NCBI GenBank assembly: GCA_023433405.1
Contig: JAEZCT010000022.1
Coordinates: 76,862 to 140,861, forward strand
Direction: 5' to 3'
Length of the DNA stretch: 64,000 nucleotides
DNA from: Bacillota bacterium
Lineage (GTDB): Bacteria; Bacillota; Clostridia; Oscillospirales; Ruminococcaceae
The position numbers and the translations under genes were made by a program. The stretch's first letter is position 1. The number at the start of each line of letters is the position of its first letter. The notes under the pieces were generated by a model. It had not been told where the DNA came from. It ran no database searches and worked only from the letters and a program-made list of their open reading frames with translations. Below, piece by piece: positions 25,622 to 35,000 of this stretch.

Positions 25622-26110
25622 ATGGCAGTCACAATTACAAATCCCACGACAGCACAGGAGGTTCGGGAGCAGGAGCAGGAGATTATTCTCACCAGGTTCA
25701 CCTGTGAGGACGCTTGGCAATTGGGTCAGCTCGTGTACGCTTTGGCAAAGGAAAAGGGGGCGAAAATAGCCTCCGCAATAGAAAAAAACGGTCAGATTGT
25801 CTTTGCGGTTGCCTTTGAAGGGACAAAGCCGGATAACGACCGCTTTATTGCAGGCAAGCGCCTTGTGGTGCGCCAGTTTCATTGCAGCTCCCTTACCATG
25901 AAGCTTATGCTTAAGGAGCGGCAGAAAACCCCCGAGGAGGGTTTGCTCCTTGACGCAAAGCAGTACTCCTTTTTGGGAGGCGGCGTACCAATCAGTATCA
26001 AGGATGTGGGGGTTATCGGCTCACTGGTGGTATCCGGACTGCCGGACGACCAGGACCACGCGCTGGCGGTTGAGGCAATCAGCGCGCTTAAGGATAAGTT
26101 TGCAATTTGA
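25622..26110 (+). CDS. UPF0303 / HbpS-like small protein
   Basis: A 162-residue soluble protein of the UPF0303 family, related in fold to HbpS/GlcG/PduO C-terminal domains, sometimes labelled heme-degrading. Conserved elements are the ALAKEKGAKIASAIEKNGQI start of the domain, DRFIAGKRLVVRQFHCSS, and FLGGGVPISIKDVGVIGSLV with the glycine-rich loop. The biochemical role is not settled. Such proteins are often found beside diol-dehydratase, glycolate or sugar catabolic genes, as here at the end of the glycyl-radical cluster. AGGGGGC lies seven bases before the ATG. Confidence 0.8.
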   Translation: MAVTITNPTTAQEVREQEQEIILTRFTCEDAWQLGQLVYALAKEKGAKIASAIEKNGQIVFAVAFEGTKPDNDRFIAGKRLVVRQFHCSSLTMKLMLKERQKTPEEGLLLDAKQYSFLGGGVPISIKDVGVIGSLVVSGLPDDQDHALAVEAISALKDKFAI

Positions 26111-26210
26111 CGGTCTCGCAACGTATAGGTTATTGGAGTATCCTAAATCAGCTTTATACACCTCGTGACTTGGTCGGCTTTTAAGTAACCATCATCAAGT
26201 TGTTGGAACG

Positions 26211-26429
26211 TCGGCACTCGCGCCGACAGGCGGCTTACTTTTCTTGTTCGAGAAAAGTAAGCAAAAGCGAAGCAGGGACACCCTGCACCCAGCTCAAAGC
26301 AAGGGCAAACGGAGCATAGCTAGTGTGACGAAGAACCTTCGGCGCAAGCGCGTAAAGCTCAGTGGGGTAGCTGCGTTACGCGCTTGCGAAAACAATAAAG
26401 AATTTTTTCCAAAAATTCTTTATTGTTTT
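26211..26429. repeat. Composite structured repeat with four consecutive hairpins
   Basis: Four inverted repeats follow each other: GTCGGC/GCCGAC (26211-26227); GCTTACTTTTCT/AGAAAAGTAAGC (26233-26262, 12 bp); CGCAAGCGCGTAA/TTACGCGCTTGCG (26343-26388, 13 bp); and a 19-bp perfect pair at 26389-26407/26411-26429. The part around AGCAGGGACACCCTGCACCC is a sequence type met in many bacterial intergenic regions. No protein is encoded. Confidence 0.6.
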
Positions 26430-26538
26430 TACCCTTCGGCAAAATCCTGATGCCCCCCGTATTTTGCCCTTGCTTTTCGCCCTAGTCTGTAGTTCTTCCT
26501 TTTTTCCCACACCTGCCACACAAGGCTACTTTGGTGCC

Positions 26539-26562
26539 GGGGGTACGGGGGTACGGGGGTAC
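26539..26562. repeat. Tandem repeat, three copies of GGGGGTAC
   Basis: Three perfect head-to-tail copies of the 8-mer GGGGGTAC lie in the 850-base gap before the radical SAM gene. The rest of that gap (26563-26872) shows no gene. Confidence 0.85.
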
Positions 26563-26872
26563 TAGATTATCCTATAGTTGCAAACAGGCAAACATGGTTT
26601 TAAAGGCTGATACATATAGGGGCGCAGCCTTTTGTTTCGTAAGCCATAATCGAAAAAGATGGGCAAGGCTCGCGGTTATGCGTGCCTTGCCCATCTCCAT
26701 GGCAGGATTAAGAGCCTTATACGTTTTATATGTGCCTGTATTGAAAACAGGGTTAGCTTTATAGCCTAAGTAAATTATGTTTCTCCCCGCACCTACATAT
26801 GGTATAGTATAATAAGTTGAAAAAGAATGAAGGGCAGGCAGCGCCGATGAAAGTGGGGACAATAATTTGTGA

Positions 26873-26941
26873 GACTATTATCCGATTAAGAAGCGTTTCA
26901 CGCGGATTTTTATCTACAGTTCTACTCTTTTAAGATTAGTA
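26873..26941 (-). repeat. R102 element with internal deletion
   Basis: The ends ACTATTATCCGATTAA and AAGATTAGTAT and the piece TTTCACGCGGATTTTTATC are recognisable. About 30 bases of the left half are missing. It ends 21 bases before the next gene. Confidence 0.75.
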
Positions 26942-26962
26942 TGAGAACGGGAGAAAACGCCG

Positions 26963-28714
26963 ATGGAAGGTACCGTGGTATTTAGTGTGCTAAACGCGAA
27001 ATTCGTGCATACCTCACCCGCCCCCTGGTGCCTTGCGGCAGGGGTAAAGGCGTATGCGCCGGAGCTTTACAGCCGTGTGCATATTGTGGAGGCTACGATT
27101 AACCAGCCATTCGCAGAAGTGTTAAAGCGCATTGTTGACAACGCGCCTTCTGTAGCGGGGTTTTCATGCTATTTGTGGAATATCGCAACCACACTGGCGC
27201 TTTGCGCCGAGCTAAAGCAGGCGCTGCCCGGCTTGACCGTTGTGTTGGGGGGGCCTGAGGTAAGCTACTGCGCCAAAGAGGTGCTGCAAAACAACCCCCA
27301 GGTAGATTATATCTTGGCGGGCGAAGGGGAACAAAGCGTCCCGGCGTTTCTGCGTGCTGTTTTTGGGCAGCGGGGGCCAAAGCCTTTGAGCGAGCAGGAG
27401 AGGGCTTCCATCGCCGGACTGTGCGGGCGGCGCGGGGACGGTACGGTGTATGAAAGCGAGCCCTGTGTGTTGGGGGGCGACGTACCCTCTCCCCTTACGG
27501 CAGGCTATGCCGAGGCGCTGGGGGGACGCATAGCCTATCTCGAAACCAGCCGCGGCTGTCCCTATTCCTGCGCCTTTTGCTTATCCGGGAGATGCGGCGC
27601 CCCGCGCTTCTTTGCGCTTGGGGATGTTTATGAGAATCTACTGCGTCTTGCAAACAGCGGCACGCGCACCGTAAAACTGATAGACCGCACCTTTAACGCA
27701 AGCCCTGCCCATTCCAATCAAATCCTACAGTTTATCCTTACGCATTACGGCAAGGCAATACCCAGCGGCATCTGCTTTCATTTTGAAATTGCGGGCGATA
27801 TATTGCGGGAAGAAACCTTCGCTTTGCTTGCGCAAATGCCTGCGGGCGCGGTTCAACTGGAGATTGGTATGCAGTCCTTTTGCGAACAAACCCTGGAGGC
27901 CGTTCACCGCAAAACGGATACGGCGCTTTTACAAGCAAACATTCGCCGCCTTGTGGCAATGGGGAACATGCACATTCACATCGATCTGATTGCAGGCTTA
28001 CCCTATGAGGGGCTGACAGTATTTGCCGAGAGCTTTAACAGGGGGTACGCATTAAAGGCGCAAATGCTGCAGCTGGGTTTTTTAAAGCTGCTGCACGGCA
28101 GTGCAATGCGTGACTATCCCCAAAGCTATCCCTGTGAATTTGATGATCAGGCGCCTTATGAGGTGCGCTCAACGCCGTGGCTTTCCACACGGGAGCTTGA
28201 CCTGCTGCATCTTACCGAGGACGCGGTGGAGCGTGTATATAACAGCGGACGTTTTAGCCTGACAGCGGATTATGTGTTAAGCAAAAGCGGACAAACCCCC
28301 TTTGAATTTTTTATGGGGCTTGGAGCTTGCGCACACAAGGCCGGCGTTTGCGGTGCGGTTTCGCTCGATGAGTACACGGCTTTTTTGCAGCTCCACTGCG
28401 CCTCTCTGCTAAAGGAGGATGCCGAAGCACTCCGGGACGCGCTTGTGCGCGATCGGCTATCCACCAATGCCACAGGCCGCTTGCCGCCCTGCTTACATCG
28501 GCAGGATGTGCGAATGTCCGGGGTGATAAAACACCTTGCCGCAAACCCGGCAACCGCCCCACGGCAGGGTGTGCGCCGCGGAGTGGCCTTGCTTTATGCC
28601 GCAAGGGCTGTTTGCTGGGTGGATTACACCCCCCATGGACAAAACCCCGTAACCGGCCGGTGGACGCTGCATGAAATGCCCATGGACACTTTTTTTCGTG
28701 AGCAATCCCAATAG
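26963..28714 (+). CDS. B12-binding radical SAM protein with DUF4080-like C-terminus
   Basis: A 583-residue protein in three parts. Residues 1-130 form a cobalamin-binding-type Rossmann domain (VVLGGPEVS, then VDYILAGEGEQSV) that lacks an obvious DxHxxG. The radical SAM core carries C199, C203 and C206 (GCPYSCAFC), with QLEIGMQSFCEQTLE and HIDLIAGLPYEGL following. The C-terminal 200 residues match the pattern of the DUF4080 extension. Such proteins modify unknown substrates; some are methyltransferases or thiolating enzymes. It appears to be a single-gene unit. Family confidence is good; the reaction is unknown. Confidence 0.85.
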   Translation: MEGTVVFSVLNAKFVHTSPAPWCLAAGVKAYAPELYSRVHIVEATINQPFAEVLKRIVDNAPSVAGFSCYLWNIATTLALCAELKQALPGLTVVLGGPEVSYCAKEVLQNNPQVDYILAGEGEQSVPAFLRAVFGQRGPKPLSEQERASIAGLCGRRGDGTVYESEPCVLGGDVPSPLTAGYAEALGGRIAYLETSRGCPYSCAFCLSGRCGAPRFFALGDVYENLLRLANSGTRTVKLIDRTFNASPAHSNQILQFILTHYGKAIPSGICFHFEIAGDILREETFALLAQMPAGAVQLEIGMQSFCEQTLEAVHRKTDTALLQANIRRLVAMGNMHIHIDLIAGLPYEGLTVFAESFNRGYALKAQMLQLGFLKLLHGSAMRDYPQSYPCEFDDQAPYEVRSTPWLSTRELDLLHLTEDAVERVYNSGRFSLTADYVLSKSGQTPFEFFMGLGACAHKAGVCGAVSLDEYTAFLQLHCASLLKEDAEALRDALVRDRLSTNATGRLPPCLHRQDVRMSGVIKHLAANPATAPRQGVRRGVALLYAARAVCWVDYTPHGQNPVTGRWTLHEMPMDTFFREQSQ

Positions 28715-28868
28715 GGCACAGGAAATCAGGTACGCATAACGAAAAGCAGATTAGTATTGGCTATGGCGTGATAAAGAATTGCGTATATTTATCGTTTGCG
28801 AGAGGCATTTCTGATTATGAGGAATATCCCATCAATAATTTAAGGATTACGAAAGGCAGGGAACACCG

Positions 28869-29303
28869 ATGGATGACCGCGAACTGATTGCCGAGGCCAT
28901 TATGGCGCGGCAGGCGGCATATGCGCCTTACTCCGGCTTTATGGTTGGCGCCGCTCTGCTCACCGGCGACGGCCGGGTATACCGGGGCTGCAACATTGAA
29001 AACGCCGCCTATTCTCCCACTAACTGCGCGGAACGCACTGCCTTCTTTTCTGCAATTGTCGACGGTGCGCGCGAGTTTCGCGCTATTGCGGTGGTTGGCG
29101 CACCCAAGGGTACGAAGCGGGAGGGGTTTGCCCCATGCTTTCCCTGCGGGGTTTGCCGACAGGTAATGGCGGAGTTCTGCGCGGCGGATTTTAGAATTGT
29201 AACCCTTCGCGGGGCTGCCGAAAGCGGCGCGGGGGAGGTTATAAGCCGAACATTGAAGGAGCAGCTGCCCGATTCCTTCTCGGGGAAAAATCTTACTCTA
29301 TAA
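28869..29303 (+). CDS. cdd: Cytidine deaminase
   Basis: A 144-residue zinc enzyme that converts cytidine and deoxycytidine to uridine and deoxyuridine. The zinc site is C53-A-E55 (NCAERTAFF) and C93-x-x-C96 (PCGVCRQVM), as in tetrameric cytidine deaminases. Asn and Glu of the nucleoside pocket are in GCNIENAAYSPT. The length is near the family's usual 130-140, with a slightly longer tail. AAAGGCAGG lies about ten bases before the ATG. Pyrimidine salvage is the expected role; a deoD gene for purine salvage is at 43142 but is not linked. Confidence 0.93.
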   Translation: MDDRELIAEAIMARQAAYAPYSGFMVGAALLTGDGRVYRGCNIENAAYSPTNCAERTAFFSAIVDGAREFRAIAVVGAPKGTKREGFAPCFPCGVCRQVMAEFCAADFRIVTLRGAAESGAGEVISRTLKEQLPDSFSGKNLTL

Positions 29304-29347
29304 TCAATCGGCGGCTGACGGTATACCCTCATCTTTGCAAGGTAGTT

Positions 29348-29449
29348 ATGCTAATCTCCTCAAAAAGAGTCGATAAAAATCCGCGTGAAAACCCATAAAT
29401 TAAAGCTTTTCACTTGATTTTTATACTCTTTTAAATCGGATATTAGTAT
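29348..29449 (+). repeat. R102 dispersed palindromic element, intact copy
   Basis: This copy is nearly identical to those at 928 and 60567 (left end ATGCTAATCTCC, right end ATATTAGTAT). It lies 45 bases after the cytidine deaminase stop. Confidence 0.92.
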
Positions 29450-29522
29450 TAAATGAAGCTCAGTGAAGGCTGCGGGCGCAGAGGAGACAGGCACTTAACT
29501 GGTATAAACTGGAGGAATTACG

Positions 29523-30539
29523 ATGCGGGCTGCGCACTATGAATTGTATACGGGCGGATACACCGGCGACGGAAGCGAAGGACTGTACCGCATACTGCTG
29601 AATGAACGGGGCGGGGTGCTGGATTTTCGCCCCATCGCCACGCTGACAAGCCCGACCTATTTATATCCCGACCGACAGCGGTCAAGGCTGTATGCCGTTA
29701 GTGAATACCGCGACGGCGCTGCACTGGCTGCGCTGAGTGTGTCGGAGAAAGGCTGCGCCGTCGCGGATACCCGGGTATTTGAGGGCAGCGGTGCGTGCCA
29801 CCTCAACGGATTCGGGGATAACCGCGTTATGGCGGTCGCCTGCTATCTCAGCGGAGACCTCGTGGGCTTTGGCACGGAGGCCTCGCTGCCCGAGGTATGG
29901 CGAATTCGCCCCCCGGGGGACGGAAAAACACCCCACGCCCATTGCACGGCTTGTGACCGCGCAGAGCGGTATATGGTCGGCGTTGATCTGGGACAGGATA
30001 CCCTTTCGGTATACGACATCTCCCAAGCGATCCCGTCGCTTGCGTTTAAATTTGCGTGCGGCGAGGGTGACGGGCCCCGCCATGTGGTGTTTCACCCGAA
30101 CGGGCAGCTTCTTTATTGCGCAAACGAGCTGGCGAGCACTGTTTCATCCTATCACTTTAGTCCCGCAAACGGTACCTTGTCGCCGATTGCGTGCCTGACC
30201 GCAAGCGGTAGAAAAGGGGCAGGGGAAAACTCCACCGCGGGCATTCTCACCGCCGCGAACGGAAGGTGGCTGTTTCTCTCAAACCGCGGCGCGGATACCA
30301 TATCGGTATTTAGTCTGCTCTCTGACGGGCGAATGGTGCCGGCGGGGGAATACCCTTGCGGCGGGTGCTTTCCCCGCCATATTATGCTAACGAAGGATGA
30401 ACGCCTGATGGTGGTAAGCAATCAGCGGTCAAACAACGTTAGTATTCTGCCGGTTGACCTTGTTACGGGCGGTCTGGGTGAGGCTGTTGGTTCGGTAACC
30501 CTGCATGAACCGGCCTGTACCGTTGAGTGGTCATTTTAG
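29523..30539 (+). CDS. Lactonase-family beta-propeller (6-phosphogluconolactonase, YbhE-like)
   Basis: A 338-residue seven-bladed propeller of the lactonase family. Typical segments are LYTGGYTGDGSEGLYR at the start, the metal/active-site region GDGPRHVVFHPNG near residue 180, LFLSNRGADTISVF and GGCFPRHIMLTKDER. Family members hydrolyse 6-phosphogluconolactone or muconolactone-type lactones, but many are uncharacterised. TGGAGGAATTACG places the ribosome binding site correctly before the ATG at 29523. It stands alone between R102 copies. No pentose-phosphate genes are nearby, so the pathway role is open. Confidence 0.82.
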   Translation: MRAAHYELYTGGYTGDGSEGLYRILLNERGGVLDFRPIATLTSPTYLYPDRQRSRLYAVSEYRDGAALAALSVSEKGCAVADTRVFEGSGACHLNGFGDNRVMAVACYLSGDLVGFGTEASLPEVWRIRPPGDGKTPHAHCTACDRAERYMVGVDLGQDTLSVYDISQAIPSLAFKFACGEGDGPRHVVFHPNGQLLYCANELASTVSSYHFSPANGTLSPIACLTASGRKGAGENSTAGILTAANGRWLFLSNRGADTISVFSLLSDGRMVPAGEYPCGGCFPRHIMLTKDERLMVVSNQRSNNVSILPVDLVTGGLGEAVGSVTLHEPACTVEWSF

Positions 30540-30540
30540 T

Positions 30541-30612
30541 TTGATAATTTAAGTTTATAAAAATCAAGTGAAAAGCTTTAGTTTATGGCTTTTTACGCGG
30601 CTTTCTATTTGG
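30541..30612 (-). repeat. R102 element, decayed partial copy
   Basis: TTTATAAAAATCAAGTGAAA and AGCTTTAGTTTATGGCTTTT match the centre of the family in reverse orientation. The ends are lost. It begins right at the lactonase stop. Confidence 0.65.
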
Positions 30613-30661
30613 AAAAGCTTTCAAACACCCAGACCGGCAGTATAATAATTACAAATTATAA

Positions 30662-30805
30662 AAAAGCGCGCATCGGTGGTAATACTAATCTCCTCAAAAA
30701 GAGTCTATAAAAATCCGCGTGAAAACCCATAAATTAAAGCTTTTCACTTGATTTTTATACTCTTTTAATCGGATATTAGTATAAGTTTCGCCAATGCGCG
30801 CTTTT
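30662..30805 (+). terminator. Terminator hairpin split by an R102 insertion
   Basis: AAAAGCGCGCATCGGTG (30662-30678) pairs with CGCCAATGCGCGCTTTT (30789-30805): 16 of 17 positions pair, including one G-U, followed by a short T-rich stretch. The copy of R102 at 30682-30782 lies in what would have been the loop. The hairpin was presumably the terminator of the lactonase gene before the insertion. Confidence 0.65.
30682..30782 (+). repeat. R102 dispersed palindromic element, intact copy in a terminator loop
   Basis: The ends are ATACTAATCTCC and ATATTAGTAT; the piece GAGTCTATAAAAATCC is shared with the copy at 30855. It sits between the two arms of the hairpin at 30662-30805. Confidence 0.92.
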
Positions 30806-30854
30806 AACGGTTCTACGATTACCCGTTAACGGGTTGATTAACAGCGGGGTAGTA

Positions 30855-30956
30855 ATACTAATCTCCTCAAAAAGAGTCTATAAAAATCCGCGTGAAAACC
30901 CATAAATTAAAGCTTTTCACTTGATTTTTATACACTTTTTAATCGGAAAATTGTAT
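30855..30956 (+). repeat. R102 dispersed palindromic element, near-intact copy
   Basis: The left end ATACTAATCTCC is intact and the right end is changed to AAATTGTAT. It lies in the same orientation as, and 72 bases after, the previous copy. A palindrome ACCCGTTAACGGGT lies between them. Confidence 0.9.
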
Positions 30957-31135
30957 AAAAAGCCATAAGCGAATGGTTTTTCTAACTGGGCGGCAAATAT
31001 GACAAAGAAAAAAATTGAAGAAAATTTTACAAAAGTTCTTTATATTTTTCCTGTTTCGATTATAATAATAATAAGCATAACCCTTATTAATGACAAAGTA
31101 TGATAGACGTAGGTTAGGAAAGGCTCGGTATTTCT

Positions 31136-31999
31136 ATGTGGCTTCTGTATGCAGTTGGCTCGGCGCTGTTCGCCGGAGCAACCTCTATCCTGGCAAAGTG
31201 CGGTATCCGGCAGACCGATTCCAACGTAGCGACAGCGGTGCGCACGGTAGTTGTTTTGGTTTTTGCGTGGCTTATGGTGTTTATAGTCGGGTCACAAACC
31301 ACCATAACTCAGCTTAGCATGACCTCTTTGGTCTTTCTGGCGTTATCCGGGCTTGCCACCGGGGCCTCGTGGCTGTGCTACTTTCGCGCCCTTGCCCTTG
31401 GGGATGTAAACAAGGTGGTTCCCATCGATAAATCCAGCACCATTCTGACGGTGCTGATGGCAATTTTGGTTTTCGGCGAAACGCAAAGCCTTGCGGCAAA
31501 GCTTGCGGGGGTTGTGCTGCTGGGAGCCGGCACCTACCTGATGCTGGAGCGAAAAAAAAGCGAACACCAAAACACCGGCAAGGGCTGGATGCTTTATGCG
31601 GTGCTGTCGGCGGTGTTTGCCGCGCTCACCGCCATCCTTGCCAAGGTTGGCATCCATGGCGTGGAGTCAAACCTTGGTACGGCAATCCGCACCGTCGTGG
31701 TATTACTCATGGCGTGGGTTGTTGTATTTGCAGGCGGTAAACAGGGTGAGCTGAAAACCATACCTAAGCGCGAGCTGTTGTTTATCTGCTTATCCGGGCT
31801 TGCCACAGGAGCCTCTTGGCTTTGCTACTACCGCGCGCTGCGGGACGGTCCGGCCAGCGTGGTCGTGCCGATTGATAAGCTTAGTATTCTGGTTACCGTG
31901 GCGTTCTCCTTTTTTGTGCTAAAAGAGAAGCTGTCGGTAAAAGCCGTCGCCGGGCTATGCCTGATATGCGTGGGAACTCTACTGATGACTATATTATAA
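31136..31999 (+). CDS. EamA-family (DMT) transporter
   Basis: A 287-residue membrane protein made of two EamA repeats of about 140 residues, each with five predicted helices. The repeats are strikingly alike: ALSGLATGASWLCYFRAL and CLSGLATGASWLCYYRAL, and ATAVRTVVVLVFAW and GTAIRTVVVLLMAW, which shows the internal duplication. DMT transporters move amino acids, nucleotides or other metabolites, often outward. The substrate is not predictable. The ribosome binding site is weak (GGAAAGG about 12 bases away). A TATAATAATAATAAG stretch at 31061-31075 may hold the promoter -10. Confidence 0.88.
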   Translation: MWLLYAVGSALFAGATSILAKCGIRQTDSNVATAVRTVVVLVFAWLMVFIVGSQTTITQLSMTSLVFLALSGLATGASWLCYFRALALGDVNKVVPIDKSSTILTVLMAILVFGETQSLAAKLAGVVLLGAGTYLMLERKKSEHQNTGKGWMLYAVLSAVFAALTAILAKVGIHGVESNLGTAIRTVVVLLMAWVVVFAGGKQGELKTIPKRELLFICLSGLATGASWLCYYRALRDGPASVVVPIDKLSILVTVAFSFFVLKEKLSVKAVAGLCLICVGTLLMTIL

Positions 32000-32065
32000 G
32001 TGAAATATGAAAAAATGCAGTTTTAATAGTGGTAATATATACAAACAACTGAGGGGATACCATAT

Positions 32066-35000
32066 ATGACAACGACAAAGAAAAGAACCCACCGTCCCTC
32101 GCGGCCTATTATGACGATGGCGGCGCTGATTGTTATGCTGATTGTACAGCTGTTTCCGCCGTTTCTGCAAAAACTTTATGCGGTCCCCGTTCAGGTTCCC
32201 GGGTCTCAGGTAACGGTGGAGGATGCGAGAATAGTATTGGAGACGGCGGACGGCGTTCAAATATCGCCGTTCTCCGAGACGGAAAGCAGCAAAACCTTTC
32301 AAAACCTGCCACGCGACGCGCAGGTGGGGCTAATTTACCGTTTCCGCTTACTCGATAATAATTGGGAAGCCGAGGGCAGCGACGAATACTTTTATTATGA
32401 GGGCGATTATTATGAAATAAACCTGCCTGATGCCGTCACCTTCAGCCATGTGCCCGAGGAGGGCATCAGCATAGTCAGCGAAAGTGACGAGTCTTTAGTA
32501 ATCGCGGTGCTCACAGTAGCCGATCACACGGCACGCGTCACCTTCACCGAGGCAGTCGAGTCCATGTCCGAAATCTATATCCGGTTTGCCTTAAACGGCA
32601 ATTTTGAAGGGGACGGCGGGGAATATGACAACTGGACTCCTGTGGATTTTGTGTTTGGCTCCATCACCTATCACATCGGGTTTAGCCCGCCGCCTGCCGT
32701 TAACATTGGTTTAAGCAAAAGCGGCGTATACAAGCCGGCTACCGACGCCATTGAGTGGACTTTGAGCGTTACCCCCGACCGGGCGGTAAGAGGGCTGTCG
32801 CTAACGGATGAATACAGTGAGAACCAGGAATACATAGACAATTCGTTTGCCCTGGACGGCATAGCGGTTGCCGACGGACTGACCGTTGATGCGTCGAGCC
32901 GCACGCTGACCTATGAATTTGCCGACGACACAGAGGGCTTGCAGACCATTACCTACTGCACCAGACCCACAGACAACGCATTCGCCACAGAAAGCACGGC
33001 GGCATCCTTTACAAACTCCTTAAAGGTGTTTTTGGATAGCACAGAAAAGGGCAGCAGAAGCGCCGCGGTTACAACAGATTGGATTCAAAAAACCGGCGTG
33101 GCGGATAGCGATGACCCGCGCCTTTTGCACTGGACCGTAAAGATTAACAACAACCCCGGCGTTACCATCACGAACCCCGTGATTACCGATATCCTGCCAA
33201 AACGCCTAAAGCTCAAGGACGGCACACTCTCCGTCACACCCTCCGGTGTGACGGGTTCCCTCAGCGTTTCACCGGCAACTTATGATATGGAACAGGAAAC
33301 AACCCTTATCTATGCCATAACGGGAGCGGTTACAGGGCCGGTGACGGTGCGGTACTCCACCACAGTAGAGGGTGAGGACGATTTTAACAGCAACGACGGC
33401 GTACCCTTTGCCAATGACGCTACCCTTAATTGGGATGAAAATCTGGACAGCGGCGTTGCCATCCACGGCAGCCCCTCCGCTCAGGCGGTTATACCGGCGG
33501 GCGTCAACGGCAGTATCCTAAAGACTGCGGAGGTTTCAAGAAACTTTGACGGCAGCAACAACCGCATAAAATGGACGGTAACACTCAACCGCAACCGGTA
33601 CGCCCTAGGCGATGTTGTTCTGACCGACGATATCCCCGCGGAGCTTTCCTATATTGCCGGTACTTTTAAGCTTAACGGCACAGCGGTTGATGACACCACG
33701 GTTTACAATGCCGCCACAAAAACGCTGCGCTATGCGTTTAGCGGTTTGAGTACCATCGCAGTGGTTACCTACGAGACCTCCGTGTCGGACTATACCAGAC
33801 TGTTCTACAACGGGAACCTGAGCTACCCCAATACCGCAGAGCTCTCTGACGGGTATTTGACCTCGCCGCAAACCTCCGACGCCAACCAGCCCTTCTCAAG
33901 CCAAGTAATCAATAAATCGCTGGTAAGCTATGACTACACCACCCGCCTTGCCACCTGGAGCATTGTTGTTAACCGCAACAGAATGCCGCTAACAAACGCA
34001 GTGTTTACCGATACCATTCCAGAGGGGCTTGACTATGTATCGTTCGCAATCTCCCCCACCCCCGCGGGGGGGTTGCTTACGCCGCCCACCGAGGGCGACC
34101 CGGTGCTCACCTACGCCTTTGGCGGCGAGATAAACACGAGCCATACCATCACCCTAGTCACCCGCGTAACAGAGGAAACCCTGCTAAGCAGGCAGGGCAA
34201 CCCGAACATCGTGTTTACCAATATGTCGTCCCTTATCGCCGAGGGCTTTACTGCCGTGAGCCATTCCGCCAACCTAACCGTTTCCAACCCCATAGTGGAC
34301 AAACGGTCGAGCTACCAGACCGGCGCGGATTATATTGAGTGGGTGGCTGATATTAACATGAACGCGCTGACCTTCACTGACCTGACAATCACCGACGAGC
34401 TGCCCCAGCACCTGCTCTTGGATCCAGAATCGGTCATGCTCTATTACATGACGCTGCAGCCAAACGGCTCTCTTGTAAAAGGGGAGAAGGTGCCCGCCGA
34501 GCGGTACTCGTTGACGGTTACCCAAGAAGCGGGGGGCGACAGGTTTGTAATCTCGCTGCCCGGGGTCACTAGCTCCCCGTTTCGGCTGGAGTTTTTAACC
34601 GACATCACCACCGCGGCTCAAATCAACGTGCAAAACGTCATTAAGCTTGGCGCAATTGGTGCGACGGTAAACTCGCACCCCGAGGCTCTCTCCGTCAGAC
34701 TCAACGAGGCGGGAACCGGAGGTGCCGGTGTGACAACCGGTATTATCCTGCACAAGATTGATCCCGCGGGAACCCCCTTAACGGGGGCGAGGTTTGAGCT
34801 GTACAATTCCCTTAATCAAAAGGTTTCAGAGGGAACCACCGATGATGACGGGATGGTTACCTTTAACAGCCTGCTGTTTAAATCCTATTTTGTCCGGGAG
34901 GTGGAGGCCCCCGACGGCTACCTGCTGCCGGATATCACCCCCCGTGTGCGCCTGAAGAGCACCGATTATGCTACCTTTGAGCTGGTGAATGAGCGGGCGG

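Noticed and set aside
13884..26110. A bacterial microcompartment around the glycyl-radical enzyme
   Set aside because: No shell-protein genes (BMC or pentamer type) and no obvious encapsulation peptides were found in the cluster.
26531..26764. A 77-codon frame beginning in the GGGGGTAC repeats
   Set aside because: It has no ribosome binding site, low-complexity origin and no recognisable domain.
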